In this document: in pieces, positions 8,374 through 17,173 of the stretch
How the letters are laid out: every line of letters begins with the position of its first letter
Position numbering within the stretch: the stretch's first letter is position 1
Assembly (NCBI RefSeq): GCF_050753345.1
Contig: NZ_JBLZFX010000012.1
Coordinates: 32,795-96,794 of the forward strand
From: Alkalinema pantanalense
GTDB taxonomy: Bacteria; Cyanobacteriota; Cyanobacteriia; Leptolyngbyales; Leptolyngbyaceae
Length of the DNA: 64,000 nucleotides
Direction: 5' to 3'
Made by a program: the position numbers and the translations under genes
The notes under the pieces: generated by a model
Told to the model about the DNA's origin: nothing
What the model saw: the letters and a program-made list of their open reading frames with translations, nothing else
Databases searched by the model: none

Positions 8374-9333
8374 CTAGTAACCTGCTTGTCGATCAACGAC
8401 ATTCTTTAGAGGCTGTCCCTGCCGATACCGCTCCAAATTCGCTAAAAAGAAATCAACAACCCTACGGCGCGATCGAGGTGAACTCCAGGAAATGTGTGGT
8501 GTAACAAAGAGATTAGGGGCTGACCACAGGGGGTTCTCTGGTGGGAGGGGTTCTGTCGCAAAAGCATCGATCGCGGCTCCAGTAATCCACCCTTGCTGGA
8601 GGGCCGTTAATAAGGCAACTTCATCCACAAGCCCTCCCCTTGCAATATTGATGAGGTAAGCCGAGGGACGGAATAATTTCAGTACATCAGCGTTGATAAT
8701 ATGTTTAGTCTCCGGTGTTAACGGTAGGGCCAATACAACAAAATCAGCTTCAGGGAGGAGTTCATGCCACTGATTGGCTCCAACCACTTTCTCAAAATGG
8801 GGATGGGGTGCGGGATGTTTTCGGCTACCCCAGACCCGCATGCCAAAACCACTGGCTCGTTGCGCGATCGCCTGTCCGATCCCGCCTGCACCAATAATTA
8901 AGACTGTAGCCTCAGATAATTCTTGTAGGAAGATGCTGTTTTTCCAATGCTGATCCCACTGGTGTTGGGCTTGGAAGCTATGGAGTTGGCGTAGCCGTTT
9001 CGCCCGATCGAGAATCAAGGCTAGGACAAATTCTGAAATGGGGATAGCATGAACCCCCGCACTATTGGTCAAGATTAAATCTCGTGCCAAGGCCGTAGGA
9101 GTCAGCAGATGATTAACCCCAGAACTGGGCGTATGTTGCCACCGCACCACTGGAGCCGCATTGAGTACCCGATCGAGAATGACTGGTTTCAGTAAGCCCG
9201 CACTGAAATAAATTTCAGCATCACTGGGATCACCCTCAAAATGCCCTTCTCGATCGACTGGAACCACTTCAAGATCATTGGGTAATCGCAATTCTAGAAA
9301 GGGAAGGAACTCGATCGAGATCAGGACTTTCAT
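8374..9333 (-). CDS. D-2-hydroxyacid dehydrogenase
   Basis: A 319-aa member of the D-isomer-specific 2-hydroxyacid dehydrogenase family, which reduces 2-keto acids to 2-hydroxy acids with NAD(P)H in the cytosol. The dinucleotide motif GAGGIG is at 148-153, and the catalytic triad can be placed at R232 (INIARGG), E261 (FATEPLP) and H280 (VTPHIS). After the second strand the sequence reads WGSRKH with no Asp, which favours NADPH. It follows the SsuA-type gene by 12 nt, so they are probably co-transcribed. In sulfonate pathways an enzyme of this family (SlcC) acts on sulfolactate; a sulfopyruvate or sulfolactate substrate is an inference from context. Confidence 0.85.
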   Translation of the reverse strand: MKVLISIEFLPFLELRLPNDLEVVPVDREGHFEGDPSDAEIYFSAGLLKPVILDRVLNAAPVVRWQHTPSSGVNHLLTPTALARDLILTNSAGVHAIPISEFVLALILDRAKRLRQLHSFQAQHQWDQHWKNSIFLQELSEATVLIIGAGGIGQAIAQRASGFGMRVWGSRKHPAPHPHFEKVVGANQWHELLPEADFVVLALPLTPETKHIINADVLKLFRPSAYLINIARGGLVDEVALLTALQQGWITGAAIDAFATEPLPPENPLWSAPNLFVTPHISWSSPRSRRRVVDFFLANLERYRQGQPLKNVVDRQAGY

Positions 9334-9345
9334 GGATCTAATGAG

Positions 9346-10455
9346 CTAGTTTTTAGTATTGAGAACCTCGGGGGGCAGAATCTTGGCGTATTCTTCGGGT
9401 TTTAAAAATCCTTCTCGCACCTTGGGCACATTGGGAATCTGCTTGAGATCAAACCAGAGCTGGGCAAGTTCTTCCTGCTTTTTGATGACATCTTCATCAA
9501 TCCCGCGAACCCCAAAGGTTAGCTTGGCATGCATTTTCTCCAAGATGTTGGGCTCTAGCTTGGTGATAGGTGCAAGAATTTGAGCGGCTTCTTTAGGATG
9601 GGTTTTCAGCCATTCTTCCGATTTTTGTAACTCAGTAAAAAAGATCCGAATCAGTTCCGGATTATCTTCGTAAAATTTGCGGCTAGTGCTATAGAAGTTA
9701 CGAGTGTCGGCGTACTTTTCACCGCTCTCTAAGACCCGACCTGCACCACTCACTTCTGCTCGTGTCACAAACGGTTCCCAGATGTACCAACCATCCACCT
9801 TCGCTTGGGCAAAGGCTGTAGCCGCATCCGGTGGTGGCAAAAAGACACTTTCTACGTCATCCAGTTTTAGCCCAGCCTGCTGTAGCCCTTTGTATACTAA
9901 ATAATGACCGATCGAGGCTTTCTGGAAGGCAATTTTCTTGCCTTTAAGTTCAGAAATATTTTGAACTGTCGATCCCTTGGGAACTAAAAGGGAAATGCTA
10001 CCTCCATTGATGGGAGTTGTTGCGAGATAAACTAATTGATTGCCCGCAGCTTGAGAAAAGACGGGTGGATGGGCCGCAGTAGAAGCAATGTCTAATCCGT
10101 TAGCATTAATGGCTTCTAACTGTTGGGGGCCAGCAGCAAATTCAGCCCATTTGACGGTCACTCCCAAGGGTTGTAGCGCTTTCTCAAGATTACCTTGGGA
10201 CTCTAAAATGGCTAAGGAAGTTAATTGTTTCGATCGAACAATGCGAATTTCCTTTGCTTTAAAGCCATTATTCTGTCCACTCGTCCCAGCAGTTGAAGCG
10301 CTAGTAGCAGAATTGTTGTTAGAAGTTTGAGGCTTGTCTCCGCAACTCACTAGGCCAGTGGATAAGCACACTAAGGCACCAATGGAAAACAACGCTGCTC
10401 TACGAGTAATCTTGGAACCGTATCCATGAAGATACTTAAACTGAAACCGTTTCAT
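9346..10455 (-). CDS. ssuA: SsuA-type sulfonate-binding lipoprotein (SsuA1)
   Basis: A 369-aa periplasmic substrate-binding protein of the aliphatic sulfonate (SsuA) type. A basic n-region with an RR pair (18-19) and a hydrophobic core end in LVSC, so Cys38 is the likely lipidation site. An Asn/Ser/Thr linker follows. The mature domain shows family sequences: VKWAEFAAGPQQLEAI, ELKGKKIAFQKAS, and DGWYIWEPF in the hinge region. The ATG at 10455 is chosen over a TTG at 10473. No ATPase or permease is adjacent, so it probably shares the ssuBC core encoded at 61.6-63.3 kb or the permease system at 13.4-17.0 kb. It lies downstream of ssuE behind a terminator and a MITE-like repeat. Confidence 0.88.
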   Translation of the reverse strand: MKRFQFKYLHGYGSKITRRAALFSIGALVCLSTGLVSCGDKPQTSNNNSATSASTAGTSGQNNGFKAKEIRIVRSKQLTSLAILESQGNLEKALQPLGVTVKWAEFAAGPQQLEAINANGLDIASTAAHPPVFSQAAGNQLVYLATTPINGGSISLLVPKGSTVQNISELKGKKIAFQKASIGHYLVYKGLQQAGLKLDDVESVFLPPPDAATAFAQAKVDGWYIWEPFVTRAEVSGAGRVLESGEKYADTRNFYSTSRKFYEDNPELIRIFFTELQKSEEWLKTHPKEAAQILAPITKLEPNILEKMHAKLTFGVRGIDEDVIKKQEELAQLWFDLKQIPNVPKVREGFLKPEEYAKILPPEVLNTKN

Positions 10456-10571
10456 GCACTTTTTTCTTTTCAATACGATGATTAGTTTACATGGTCAATA
10501 TTTAATCTCTTAGTTCATCTATATACAATTTTGATTCTCTACATATATTTTTCTAAGTTTTTTGAATTTAT

Positions 10572-10709
10572 GGCACTGGTTCCGCCGCGTGGGAAAAATC
10601 GCCGAAACCCTTATGATTAGCCAATTCTGAGAATTGCGCCTTTGAACGGCTGTATCCCCTACTGGATAAGGATTTCAGCCCAAATGCCCCGTAACACGGA
10701 ACCAGTGCC
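10572..10709. mobile_element. MITE-like element, 138 bp, imperfect palindrome
   Basis: The region begins with GGCACTGGTTCCG and ends with its exact reverse complement. The similarity of the two arms continues inward with mismatches for about 45 bp (GAAACCCTTAT on the left against ATAAGGATTTCAG on the right). There is no open reading frame inside. A non-autonomous element or the collapsed ends of an insertion sequence would fit. I see no convincing target-site duplication. It lies between ssuE and SsuA1. Confidence 0.7.
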
Positions 10710-10745
10710 GTCATATTAGCTACGAAAATCAATTAAATACTCAAC

Positions 10746-10793
10746 AAAAAAGAGTCAAGTCATCTCCCTAGTAACAGGCATGATTCTTGACTC
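10746..10793 (-). terminator. Likely terminator after ssuE
   Basis: On the minus strand GAGTCAAG pairs with CTTGACTC around a 26-nt loop that can pair further, and the stem is followed directly by six T. It lies about 145 nt downstream of the ssuE stop and would separate ssuE transcription from SsuA1. Confidence 0.65.
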
Positions 10794-10936
10794 AAGAGTT
10801 GCAATGAGGATTTTAAAATCAACTTTCTAAATATAGACGCAATGGTCTTCTATTGGCTAGTAGATCCCCAAAGGTAGACAATTTTGTAAGACAGCGTAGC
10901 GGTTCTACCCGCTACACATTATCAAAATGGATACAA

Positions 10937-11503
10937 CTAATTCACCCGTAAAAGTTCCTTAGATGAGACCCCAATTGACTGGAGAATCACAATCAACTCT
11001 TGTAAAGAAGCTTCTAAGCGTTGTTTAATTTCCTCATCTGGTATCACACTGCCATCTTCTTGCCGCTGTAATTGCTGGTCAACTGCATAAACTGTACTCA
11101 CAAATCTCCGTGCACCCAATTCTCCCAAAACGGGTTTGAGCGAATATTCGATCGCCAGTAGGTGGGCGATCGTGCCTGCGGTCACCAACGGTAACACTGC
11201 TTTATTCACCAGTGCTTTTTGGGGGAGTAAATCTAAAAAGGATTTGAGCAGTCCCGTATAGGAGGCTTTATACACAGGGGTTGCAAGCAGAATCGCATCA
11301 GCCTTCTCCAACTTTTCCTTAATCGGAACTAAAGCTGGACTATCGTAGCGACCAAAGACCAAATCCTCAGCAGGCAAATCCCGAACGGAAATAATGTCCA
11401 CCTCGATTCCTTCCTGCTGCAAGCGCTGTGCTGCCAAGGATAACAATCCATAGGTTCTCGATGGATGGGTGGGACTCCCCGCGATCGCTAATACCTTTGC
11501 CAT
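10937..11503 (-). CDS. ssuE: SsuE, NADPH-dependent FMN reductase
   Basis: A 188-aa flavodoxin-like FMN reductase that supplies reduced flavin to the alkanesulfonate monooxygenase. Key sequences match SsuE: GSPTHPSRT at 9-17 (FMN phosphate loop) and TPVYKASYTGLLKSFLD at 75-91. The segment HLLAIEYSLKPVLGELG has Tyr120, equivalent to the pi-helix Tyr118 of the E. coli enzyme. The ATG at 11503 has AGGAG at good spacing; an in-frame start at 11539 is less likely. It lies downstream of ssuD, separated by 245 bp that hold three 18-bp imperfect repeats. Confidence 0.95.
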   Translation of the reverse strand: MAKVLAIAGSPTHPSRTYGLLSLAAQRLQQEGIEVDIISVRDLPAEDLVFGRYDSPALVPIKEKLEKADAILLATPVYKASYTGLLKSFLDLLPQKALVNKAVLPLVTAGTIAHLLAIEYSLKPVLGELGARRFVSTVYAVDQQLQRQEDGSVIPDEEIKQRLEASLQELIVILQSIGVSSKELLRVN

Positions 11504-11612
11504 TGATAAAACTCCTAATACAAGAACAACTATGTACAAGAACGACTATGTAACAGTCAAAACTTCGTAATCGTCATTACTCCGTAACAACGAAGGAATG
11601 ATTAAGGATCAC

Positions 11613-11666
11613 TGGAATCATCGTGTTTGCTGGAATCACAGTGATCGCTGGGATTACTGTAATCAT
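11613..11666. repeat. Three 18-bp imperfect tandem repeats upstream of ssuE
   Basis: Units TGGAATCATCGTGTTTGC, TGGAATCACAGTGATCGC and TGGGATTACTGTAATCAT follow each other without gaps. Another short duplication (AAGAACAACTATGTA / AAGAACGACTATGTA) lies just before the ssuE start. They could be regulator sites or simple slippage products. Confidence 0.7.
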
Positions 11667-11748
11667 CGTGCTAACGTGAAACCATTACTCGATCGCGCAA
11701 TCGATCCCATCACGAGCACAATCAAACCCAACGCTGACGATCAAATCC

Positions 11749-12933
11749 TTAGCTAGGGCTCGCTAACTCAGGCCATTGAACTGCAACCCCCGACGGCTGG
11801 GCATTCGGATTTGGGAAGCTCTCATTCGCCACAATTTCACCAAAGGGACTTAAGACTGCCTGGGTTTGCAAGCGGGCTTGATTCTCCAAAGGCAAGCGTG
11901 GGAACAACAATTCTGCTACGCGATAGGCTTCCTCTAGGTGGGGATACCCCGACAGGATAAAAGTCTCAACACCCAGTTCTGCATATTCCAACATTCTGGC
12001 TGCTACGGTATCGGCGTCCCCCACTAGGGCTGTCCCAGCACCACCCCGCACTAAGCCCACCCCTGCCCATAGATTCGGGCTGACTTCCAAGGAGTCACGG
12101 CTGCCATTGTGTAACTGCGCCATCCGTTGTTGGCCGACGGAATCCATACTGGCATAAGCCTTTTGAGCTTTAGCGATCGCCTCATCATCCACATAACGAA
12201 TGAGTTGGTTCGCCGCATCCCACGCTTCCGCATTGGTTTCTCGCACAATCACATGGAGACGAATGCCAAACCGCAGGGTTCGTCCCTGGGCTTCGGCTAG
12301 CTTGCGGACGGCGGCAATTTTTTCGGCCACTTGGGCGGGCGGTTCCCCCCACGTTAAATAAACATCCACATGCTTAGCTGCCACTTGCAACGCCGCATCG
12401 GAGGATCCCCCAAACCATAATGGGGGATAGGGTGCTTGTACAGGCGGAAACATCAGCTTCCCATTTTGGACATCAATGTATTCGCCTTTAAAATTGACCG
12501 TTTCTCCGGCTTCCAACTGCCGCCATACCGTCAAAAACTCATCGGTGAGGTCATAGCGCGCGTCATGGTCAAGATGAACCCCATCCCCCGCTAACTCACT
12601 GGCGCTGCCTCCTGCCACCACATTAATCAGCAACCGTCCTGCGGACATTCGATCGAAGGTAGCCGCCATCCGAGCCGCCAATCCCGGTGACATCAATCCG
12701 GGACGAATGGCCACCAAAAACTTCATGCGCTGCGTTACAGACGCTAGGGCTGAGGCCAAAATCCAGGCATCTTCACACGATCGTCCGGTGGGCAGTAATG
12801 CACCTGTAAATCCCAAATTGTCCACCGCTTGAGCAATTTGTTTTAAATAGGGCAAATCAGTCGATCGGCCCCCCTGGGAAGTTGCTAAATATCGTCCATC
12901 ACCATGGGTGGGAATAAACCAAAGTAATTGCAT
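11749..12933 (-). CDS. ssuD: SsuD, FMNH2-dependent alkanesulfonate monooxygenase
   Basis: A 394-aa bacterial-luciferase-like TIM-barrel enzyme that uses reduced FMN and oxygen to cleave the C-S bond of alkanesulfonates, giving aldehyde and sulfite. The sequence follows E. coli SsuD almost throughout: FIPTHGDGRYL at the start, PTGRSCEDAW with Cys53, FGIRLHVIVRET with R225 and H227, SVGQQRMAQLHNG, and SGYPHLEEAYR with Tyr330. These are the residues known to matter in SsuD. The ATG at 12933 gives the full family length. It has a long (463 bp) upstream region with a hairpin and repeats, and ssuE follows. Confidence 0.97.
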   Translation of the reverse strand: MQLLWFIPTHGDGRYLATSQGGRSTDLPYLKQIAQAVDNLGFTGALLPTGRSCEDAWILASALASVTQRMKFLVAIRPGLMSPGLAARMAATFDRMSAGRLLINVVAGGSASELAGDGVHLDHDARYDLTDEFLTVWRQLEAGETVNFKGEYIDVQNGKLMFPPVQAPYPPLWFGGSSDAALQVAAKHVDVYLTWGEPPAQVAEKIAAVRKLAEAQGRTLRFGIRLHVIVRETNAEAWDAANQLIRYVDDEAIAKAQKAYASMDSVGQQRMAQLHNGSRDSLEVSPNLWAGVGLVRGGAGTALVGDADTVAARMLEYAELGVETFILSGYPHLEEAYRVAELLFPRLPLENQARLQTQAVLSPFGEIVANESFPNPNAQPSGVAVQWPELASPS

Positions 12934-13200
12934 TGCTTAAATCTAAACTCCTTTGATTGCCGAGTGCAGAGGAACTCAATGGAAAGCAGAGAAACTGAAT
13001 GGGAATGAGAATGGGAGTGCGATTGAATGTCGAGGTCAGCAACGATGGGGCAAACCATTACACCGGGTTTCAGGCGACTGAAATCTCCGAATGCAATCCC
13101 TAAAATTACAGCTACTTAAAAGGCCAGAAGGCTACGATGGAGCGGCCCAACGAGACAGCCCAAGGGGATAACAGCCACTAGGAAAACCGACGATCAAGAT

Positions 13201-13300
13201 AAAACTAGTGAAGCTAGTTAAAAAGGTAAAGCTAGTGAAACTAATTAAAGCTAGTAACATTTGCCAAAACTACGGTAACTTGATCGATATACCGTAGTTT
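13201..13300. promoter_or_regulatory. Repeat cluster and hairpin upstream of ssuD
   Basis: The 463-bp gap between the permease gene and ssuD (12934-13396) has no credible gene. It contains GCTAGT-based repeats at 13201-13258 (units such as AAAGCTAGTGAAACTAATT). An inverted repeat follows with arms AAACTACGGTA (13267-13277) and TACCGTAGTTT (13290-13300). On the minus strand this lies in the leader or promoter of ssuD and is a candidate operator; a terminator role is less likely because no T-tract follows. Confidence 0.5.
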
Positions 13301-13396
13301 CCATAGCTCAATATCTCAGAAATCTGACAGAAAAGCAAGGTTGAGGAAAAATCTAAGCGCATTGCTAGCACAGGGAAGCCTGCAAGCAAGCTATTC

Positions 13397-14206
13397 CTAG
13401 GGCCTAGCATGGTGTATTCTTTGGAGCGATCGCACCATAGCATCTAAGCCATAGCCCAACGCACCAATTACTAAGATCACAGCCAGCAATTCAGAATAGG
13501 CCAAGCGATCGCGCGTATCCAGAATGTAGTATCCCAAGCCAGCACTCACCCCTAGCATTTCCGCAGGGACTAAAACAACCCAAATAATTCCAATAGCCAA
13601 CCGAATACCCGTCAAAATATGCGGCACAATCGCTGGAAGAATCACCCGAAGCAGAGTTTCCCAGGATGTTGCACACAGACTCCGAGACAGCAATAGCCAG
13701 CGTCGATCGACGGCTGCGACACCTGCGGCAGTATTGAGTAGAATCGGCCAAACCGCTGCGATGGTCAACAGAAAATAAACGGGACGATCGCCCACTCCAA
13801 GAACCATCACTGCCAATGGCATCCAAGACAGGGGAGAAATCATCCGAATAAACTGAAACAATGCTGAGGTGACTTGATCCAAAGCACGGGAAAGACCAAT
13901 GAAAATCCCGAGGGGAATTCCTATAAGAGTTGCCCCCAGCAATCCAACAAAAACCCGGCGGAGACTAGTTATCAAGTGGGGGAAAAGGGCCCCCGATCGT
14001 AATAACTCTAGTAATGTGCCTAAGGTCTTTTCAGGAGAAAAATCACTGAAAATCATCCCTTGTTGCCAGGGCAATCCCTGGAAGACTGGACTCGTCCACA
14101 GCCACCAAACCAGCCCTCCTACACCCAAACCAACCATGGGTCTTAGCCAGCGCCAATTGAATGATTTTTGAGCAGCAGATGGGTTGGAAGAGGTTGCTAA
14201 CGCCAT
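13397..14206 (-). CDS. ABC permease, nitrate/sulfonate/taurine type
   Basis: A 269-aa inner-membrane permease of the SsuC/TauC/NrtB family. After a short Ser/Asn-rich N-terminus there are about six transmembrane segments. The coupling (EAA-type) loop is visible as SWETLLRVILPAIVPHILTG (about residues 175-194), followed by GIIWVVLVPAEMLG. It lies 15 nt downstream of the carbonic anhydrase gene and completes the transporter formed with the ATPase (16158-17018) and binding protein (14899-16158). The substrate cannot be read from sequence; sulfonate or another organosulfur anion is likely from the neighbours. Confidence 0.88.
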   Translation of the reverse strand: MALATSSNPSAAQKSFNWRWLRPMVGLGVGGLVWWLWTSPVFQGLPWQQGMIFSDFSPEKTLGTLLELLRSGALFPHLITSLRRVFVGLLGATLIGIPLGIFIGLSRALDQVTSALFQFIRMISPLSWMPLAVMVLGVGDRPVYFLLTIAAVWPILLNTAAGVAAVDRRWLLLSRSLCATSWETLLRVILPAIVPHILTGIRLAIGIIWVVLVPAEMLGVSAGLGYYILDTRDRLAYSELLAVILVIGALGYGLDAMVRSLQRIHHARP

Positions 14207-14221
14207 AGATTTCTGGTTTAA

Positions 14222-14803
14222 CTAAGCGGTCTGACCAATTCGCGTTGCTTCAGGAACTTCAATTAATCGCCCTGTTTTGACATCATAGATATAGCCATAA
14301 ATCGGAATGGTTGCAGGCACTAAAGGATGCGATCGAATCCGTTGCACATCCACCACTACACTCTGGGCTAAGTCTTGGAATGTCAGCCAATCGACAAATT
14401 CTGCTTCCGTTGATCCTGGCCCACTGCCCACGTCTTTCCAGCCTTGATCATCCACAACAGCGGTCACTAAACTCTGGCCTAACAAATCACGAATAATTTG
14501 ATCGGTGAATAATTGCATCCCGCAGTCCGTATGGTGAATAACAAACCATTCACGGGTTCCTAACAATTTGTAGGAAATCACCAGCGATCGAATGGCATCA
14601 TCACTCGCCCGCCCGCCCGCATTCCGAATCACATGGGCATCGCCTTCAGCGAGGCCAGCGTATCGTGCCGGGTCAAGGCGCGCATCCATACAGGTCAAAA
14701 TCGCCAATTGACGACTTGGGGGTAAGGGCAGTTGCCCCTTTTCGCCGAATTGTTCAGCGTAGGTTTGGTTAGCAGCAAGCACTTCTTGCAGAATTTGGCT
14801 CAT
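14222..14803 (-). CDS. Beta-class carbonic anhydrase-like enzyme
   Basis: A 193-aa beta-carbonic anhydrase family protein. The zinc ligands and active-site pair are present: C38-M-D40-A-R42 and H91-T-D-C94. At 193 aa it is a short bacterial form of the class. It is encoded inside a sulfonate-type ABC transporter operon, between the binding protein (95 nt upstream) and the permease (15 nt downstream). Known members of this fold hydrolyse COS or CS2 instead of hydrating CO2. A role on a C-S gas or in handling bicarbonate made by organosulfur breakdown is an inference. Plain carbonic anhydrase activity remains the default call. Confidence 0.88.
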   Translation of the reverse strand: MSQILQEVLAANQTYAEQFGEKGQLPLPPSRQLAILTCMDARLDPARYAGLAEGDAHVIRNAGGRASDDAIRSLVISYKLLGTREWFVIHHTDCGMQLFTDQIIRDLLGQSLVTAVVDDQGWKDVGSGPGSTEAEFVDWLTFQDLAQSVVVDVQRIRSHPLVPATIPIYGYIYDVKTGRLIEVPEATRIGQTA

Positions 14804-14898
14804 AGAGATTTACGTGAATGGATCATTTCAGAACTCTTGCGGAGGGGGTGTGGGCGATCTTCCGCAGCAATCTTCCGCGATCGCCCAAGCAATCAGCA

Positions 14899-16158
14899 TT
14901 AAATTGCAAACGTCTCTGTGCGGATTAAACTATCGTCTAAACCGAATGCAGATGGCCCACCCACTAACGGCAACGCATTTTTGACAAACGAAGCATCCAC
15001 CAGATCCTGCGCGACTTGACTCGGTTGCAGGGCTTGCAAGAAGCTATTCTCCCCTTCTAGTTGGGTTTCCTGTAATAACTTCACTAAAGACTCCGTGTAG
15101 GAGGGAAAGGGATAGGGTTGGAAATCAATGCGGCTTCCAGGCCAATCAGGATGGGTAATGGCCCCTTGTTTACCATATACCTCCTTATCGTAATAGCTCA
15201 GTGTCCGTTGCAAAATTGGCAAGGGATGGGGGGTATATTTACCACCATCCTTCGATAGGATTTGGGCAACCTCCCCACGGTGCTCCCGCATCCAATGCTG
15301 CGCATTAACCAGAGCGTTGACGACTTTCTGTGACCAATCTTTGCGCTGCGTTAAATCATCTTCATGCATAAAGACGACACAGCAGGCATGATCTTTCCAA
15401 ATATCTCCAGTGAAGCGTAAGATTTTACCTTTTTCCTGGGTTTCTGCCGCTGCATTAAAGGGTTCCGCCACGATATACCCACCAATGCTCTGATTCGCCA
15501 ACGCAGACACCATTTCAGGCGGGGGCAGAACCAGTAGATTCACCTCATTGGCTGCTAGGGGAGCATCCTTAGGCTTCCGCACTACTTGCAATCCCGCTTG
15601 TTTAAGCACTTGCTGTAGGACTACGTTATGAATCGAATACCAAAAAGGAACCGCAATCGATCGACCGCCCAAATCTGCCACTGTGGAAATGCTGGGTAGT
15701 ACCGTTAATGCAGAGCCATTCGTATGATTCCAGGCCACCACTTTCCCTGGAAATTTTTTCCCGTAGCGAATCCAAATCGTTGCTGGCATGAGAATGTGAA
15801 TCACATTGACTTGTCGCGCCAGAAACGCTTCTACAATCTGTGCCCAAGAACGGAATAGGGTTGGCTGATCAGCGCTTAACCCTTCGGCTTCGTAGAGCTT
15901 CTGGGAGTGGGCAACCAGTAAGGGAGCCGCATCTGTAATTGGCAAATAACCAATCTTGACGGCAGGATTTGCATTTTCTGGGGATGGTGAACTTAGGGTT
16001 CCTTGTTTGGATGCGGTATTAGATTGACACCCCCCAATCGCCGCTGTAGTAAATGCAGAAGTGCCTAATAGACCACTAAAGCGAAGGAAATCGCGCCGAC
16101 TCATGCCACAGCAAGCACAATTGAGGGGATGGAGAAAAGATCGATTCAGTTTAGACAT
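14899..16158 (-). CDS. NrtA/CmpA-like substrate-binding lipoprotein
   Basis: A 419-aa exported binding protein of the NrtA/CmpA/SsuA superfamily, longer than SsuA (about 320-360 aa). The N-terminus has a Tat-like S20-R-R-D-F-L-R-F motif, a hydrophobic core and AIGGC with Cys44 as lipidation site, preceded by an unusual CACC cluster at 14-17. Domain features include KIGYLPITDAAPLLVAH, RSWAQIVEAFLARQV, and GYIVAEPFNAAAE. Its ATG overlaps the ATPase stop by 1 nt (TGATG), so translation is coupled. The substrate is unknown; NrtA and CmpA bind nitrate and bicarbonate, but the gene context here is organosulfur. Confidence 0.88.
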   Translation of the reverse strand: MSKLNRSFLHPLNCACCGMSRRDFLRFSGLLGTSAFTTAAIGGCQSNTASKQGTLSSPSPENANPAVKIGYLPITDAAPLLVAHSQKLYEAEGLSADQPTLFRSWAQIVEAFLARQVNVIHILMPATIWIRYGKKFPGKVVAWNHTNGSALTVLPSISTVADLGGRSIAVPFWYSIHNVVLQQVLKQAGLQVVRKPKDAPLAANEVNLLVLPPPEMVSALANQSIGGYIVAEPFNAAAETQEKGKILRFTGDIWKDHACCVVFMHEDDLTQRKDWSQKVVNALVNAQHWMREHRGEVAQILSKDGGKYTPHPLPILQRTLSYYDKEVYGKQGAITHPDWPGSRIDFQPYPFPSYTESLVKLLQETQLEGENSFLQALQPSQVAQDLVDASFVKNALPLVGGPSAFGLDDSLIRTETFAI

Positions 16159-17018
16159 CAGTGATCTACTAGGGTGGAAAGTTCAGTCAAAATGGACAAG
16201 CGTAAAGCCGTAAGTGCTTGGGTTTGGTGAAATCGCGGTTTAGGGGGTGGAATTGACCATTCCCGGTGAATGCGTCCAGGACGATGGTTCATTAAAACAA
16301 TTCGATCGCCCAAGAGAAGAGCTTCATCAAGGTCATGGGTCACCATCAAGACGGTACTGTGATGCTGTTCAATCACCTTTAAGAGCAATGTCTGCATTTC
16401 CAAGCGGGTAAAGGCATCCAGTGCACTAAACGGTTCGTCAAGGAGTAAGAGTTGAGGATGACGGATCAGGGTTCTGGCCAAGGCAACTCGCTGGGCCATG
16501 CCCCCAGACAGTTGATGGGGATAGGCAGATTCAAAACCTTCTAAATTGACGCTATGAATCACTTCTTCAAGGCGTGCTTTCACTTCCCGCCGAGAAAGAC
16601 GGGGCATATGTTTTAACTGCAACCCCCAGACAATGTTCTGACGCACGGTCAACCAAGGCAATAGAGCTGCATCTTGAAACACTAAGCCCACTTGGGGTTG
16701 GGGATGGTGAATGAGCTGACCTTTGAGATAAATCTCGCCCCGATCGGCGGATTGTAAACCCGCGATCGTGGACAGTAATGATGATTTACCACAACCACTC
16801 AATCCCACTAAGCAAACCACTTCCTGGGCTTGAACCGTTAAATTAATATCGGTAAAAGCGGTCAAAGCCCGTCCACGAACTAGATATTGTTTAGATAAAT
16901 TTTCTACTCTTAACAGACTCGTAGAACGTTGGCGAACCTGTAAGGATGCGTGTGACTGTGACGATTGTGATCCATCGACTAATCCCAACTGATTCAGCTC
17001 GAAATGTGAGGGTTCCAA
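16158..17018 (-). CDS. ABC transporter ATPase, SsuB/TauB/NrtD type
   Basis: A 286-aa ATPase of a sulfonate/nitrate-type importer. Walker A GLSGCGKSS is at 72-80, the Q-loop region reads VGLVFQDAALLPW, the signature is LSGGMAQRVALARTL, Walker B LLLLDEPFSALD, and the switch His is in VTHDLDEAL. The start is a TTG at 17018, supported by GGGAG about 8 nt upstream; no ATG exists before the domain. The N-terminal 33 residues are Ser/Gln-rich and outside the normal fold. It is the first gene of the transporter set ATPase, binding protein, carbonic anhydrase, permease. Confidence 0.9.
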   Translation of the reverse strand: MEPSHFELNQLGLVDGSQSSQSHASLQVRQRSTSLLRVENLSKQYLVRGRALTAFTDINLTVQAQEVVCLVGLSGCGKSSLLSTIAGLQSADRGEIYLKGQLIHHPQPQVGLVFQDAALLPWLTVRQNIVWGLQLKHMPRLSRREVKARLEEVIHSVNLEGFESAYPHQLSGGMAQRVALARTLIRHPQLLLLDEPFSALDAFTRLEMQTLLLKVIEQHHSTVLMVTHDLDEALLLGDRIVLMNHRPGRIHREWSIPPPKPRFHQTQALTALRLSILTELSTLVDH

Positions 17019-17060
17019 CGATAATACTCCCAGATATTCTACGGGAATGAATTTGTTAGA

Positions 17061-17093
17061 GATCTGCTAGGGATTTGCTAAGGATTTGCGTAG
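17061..17093. repeat. Three 11-bp tandem repeats upstream of the ATPase gene
   Basis: Units GATCTGCTAGG, GATTTGCTAAG and GATTTGCGTAG are adjacent, in the 155-bp gap between the acyl-CoA dehydrogenase-like gene and the ATPase start. Confidence 0.65.
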
Positions 17094-17173
17094 ATAAGAC
17101 AGATCATTTATTAGGAAATTTATTTAGAAATCCAGATGAATCATTCATCAGATCAATTTAATTAGAAAGCAAA

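Noticed and set aside
13267..13300. Inverted repeat upstream of ssuD as a riboswitch
   Set aside because: I could match it to no known riboswitch class; it is listed only as a candidate operator or hairpin.
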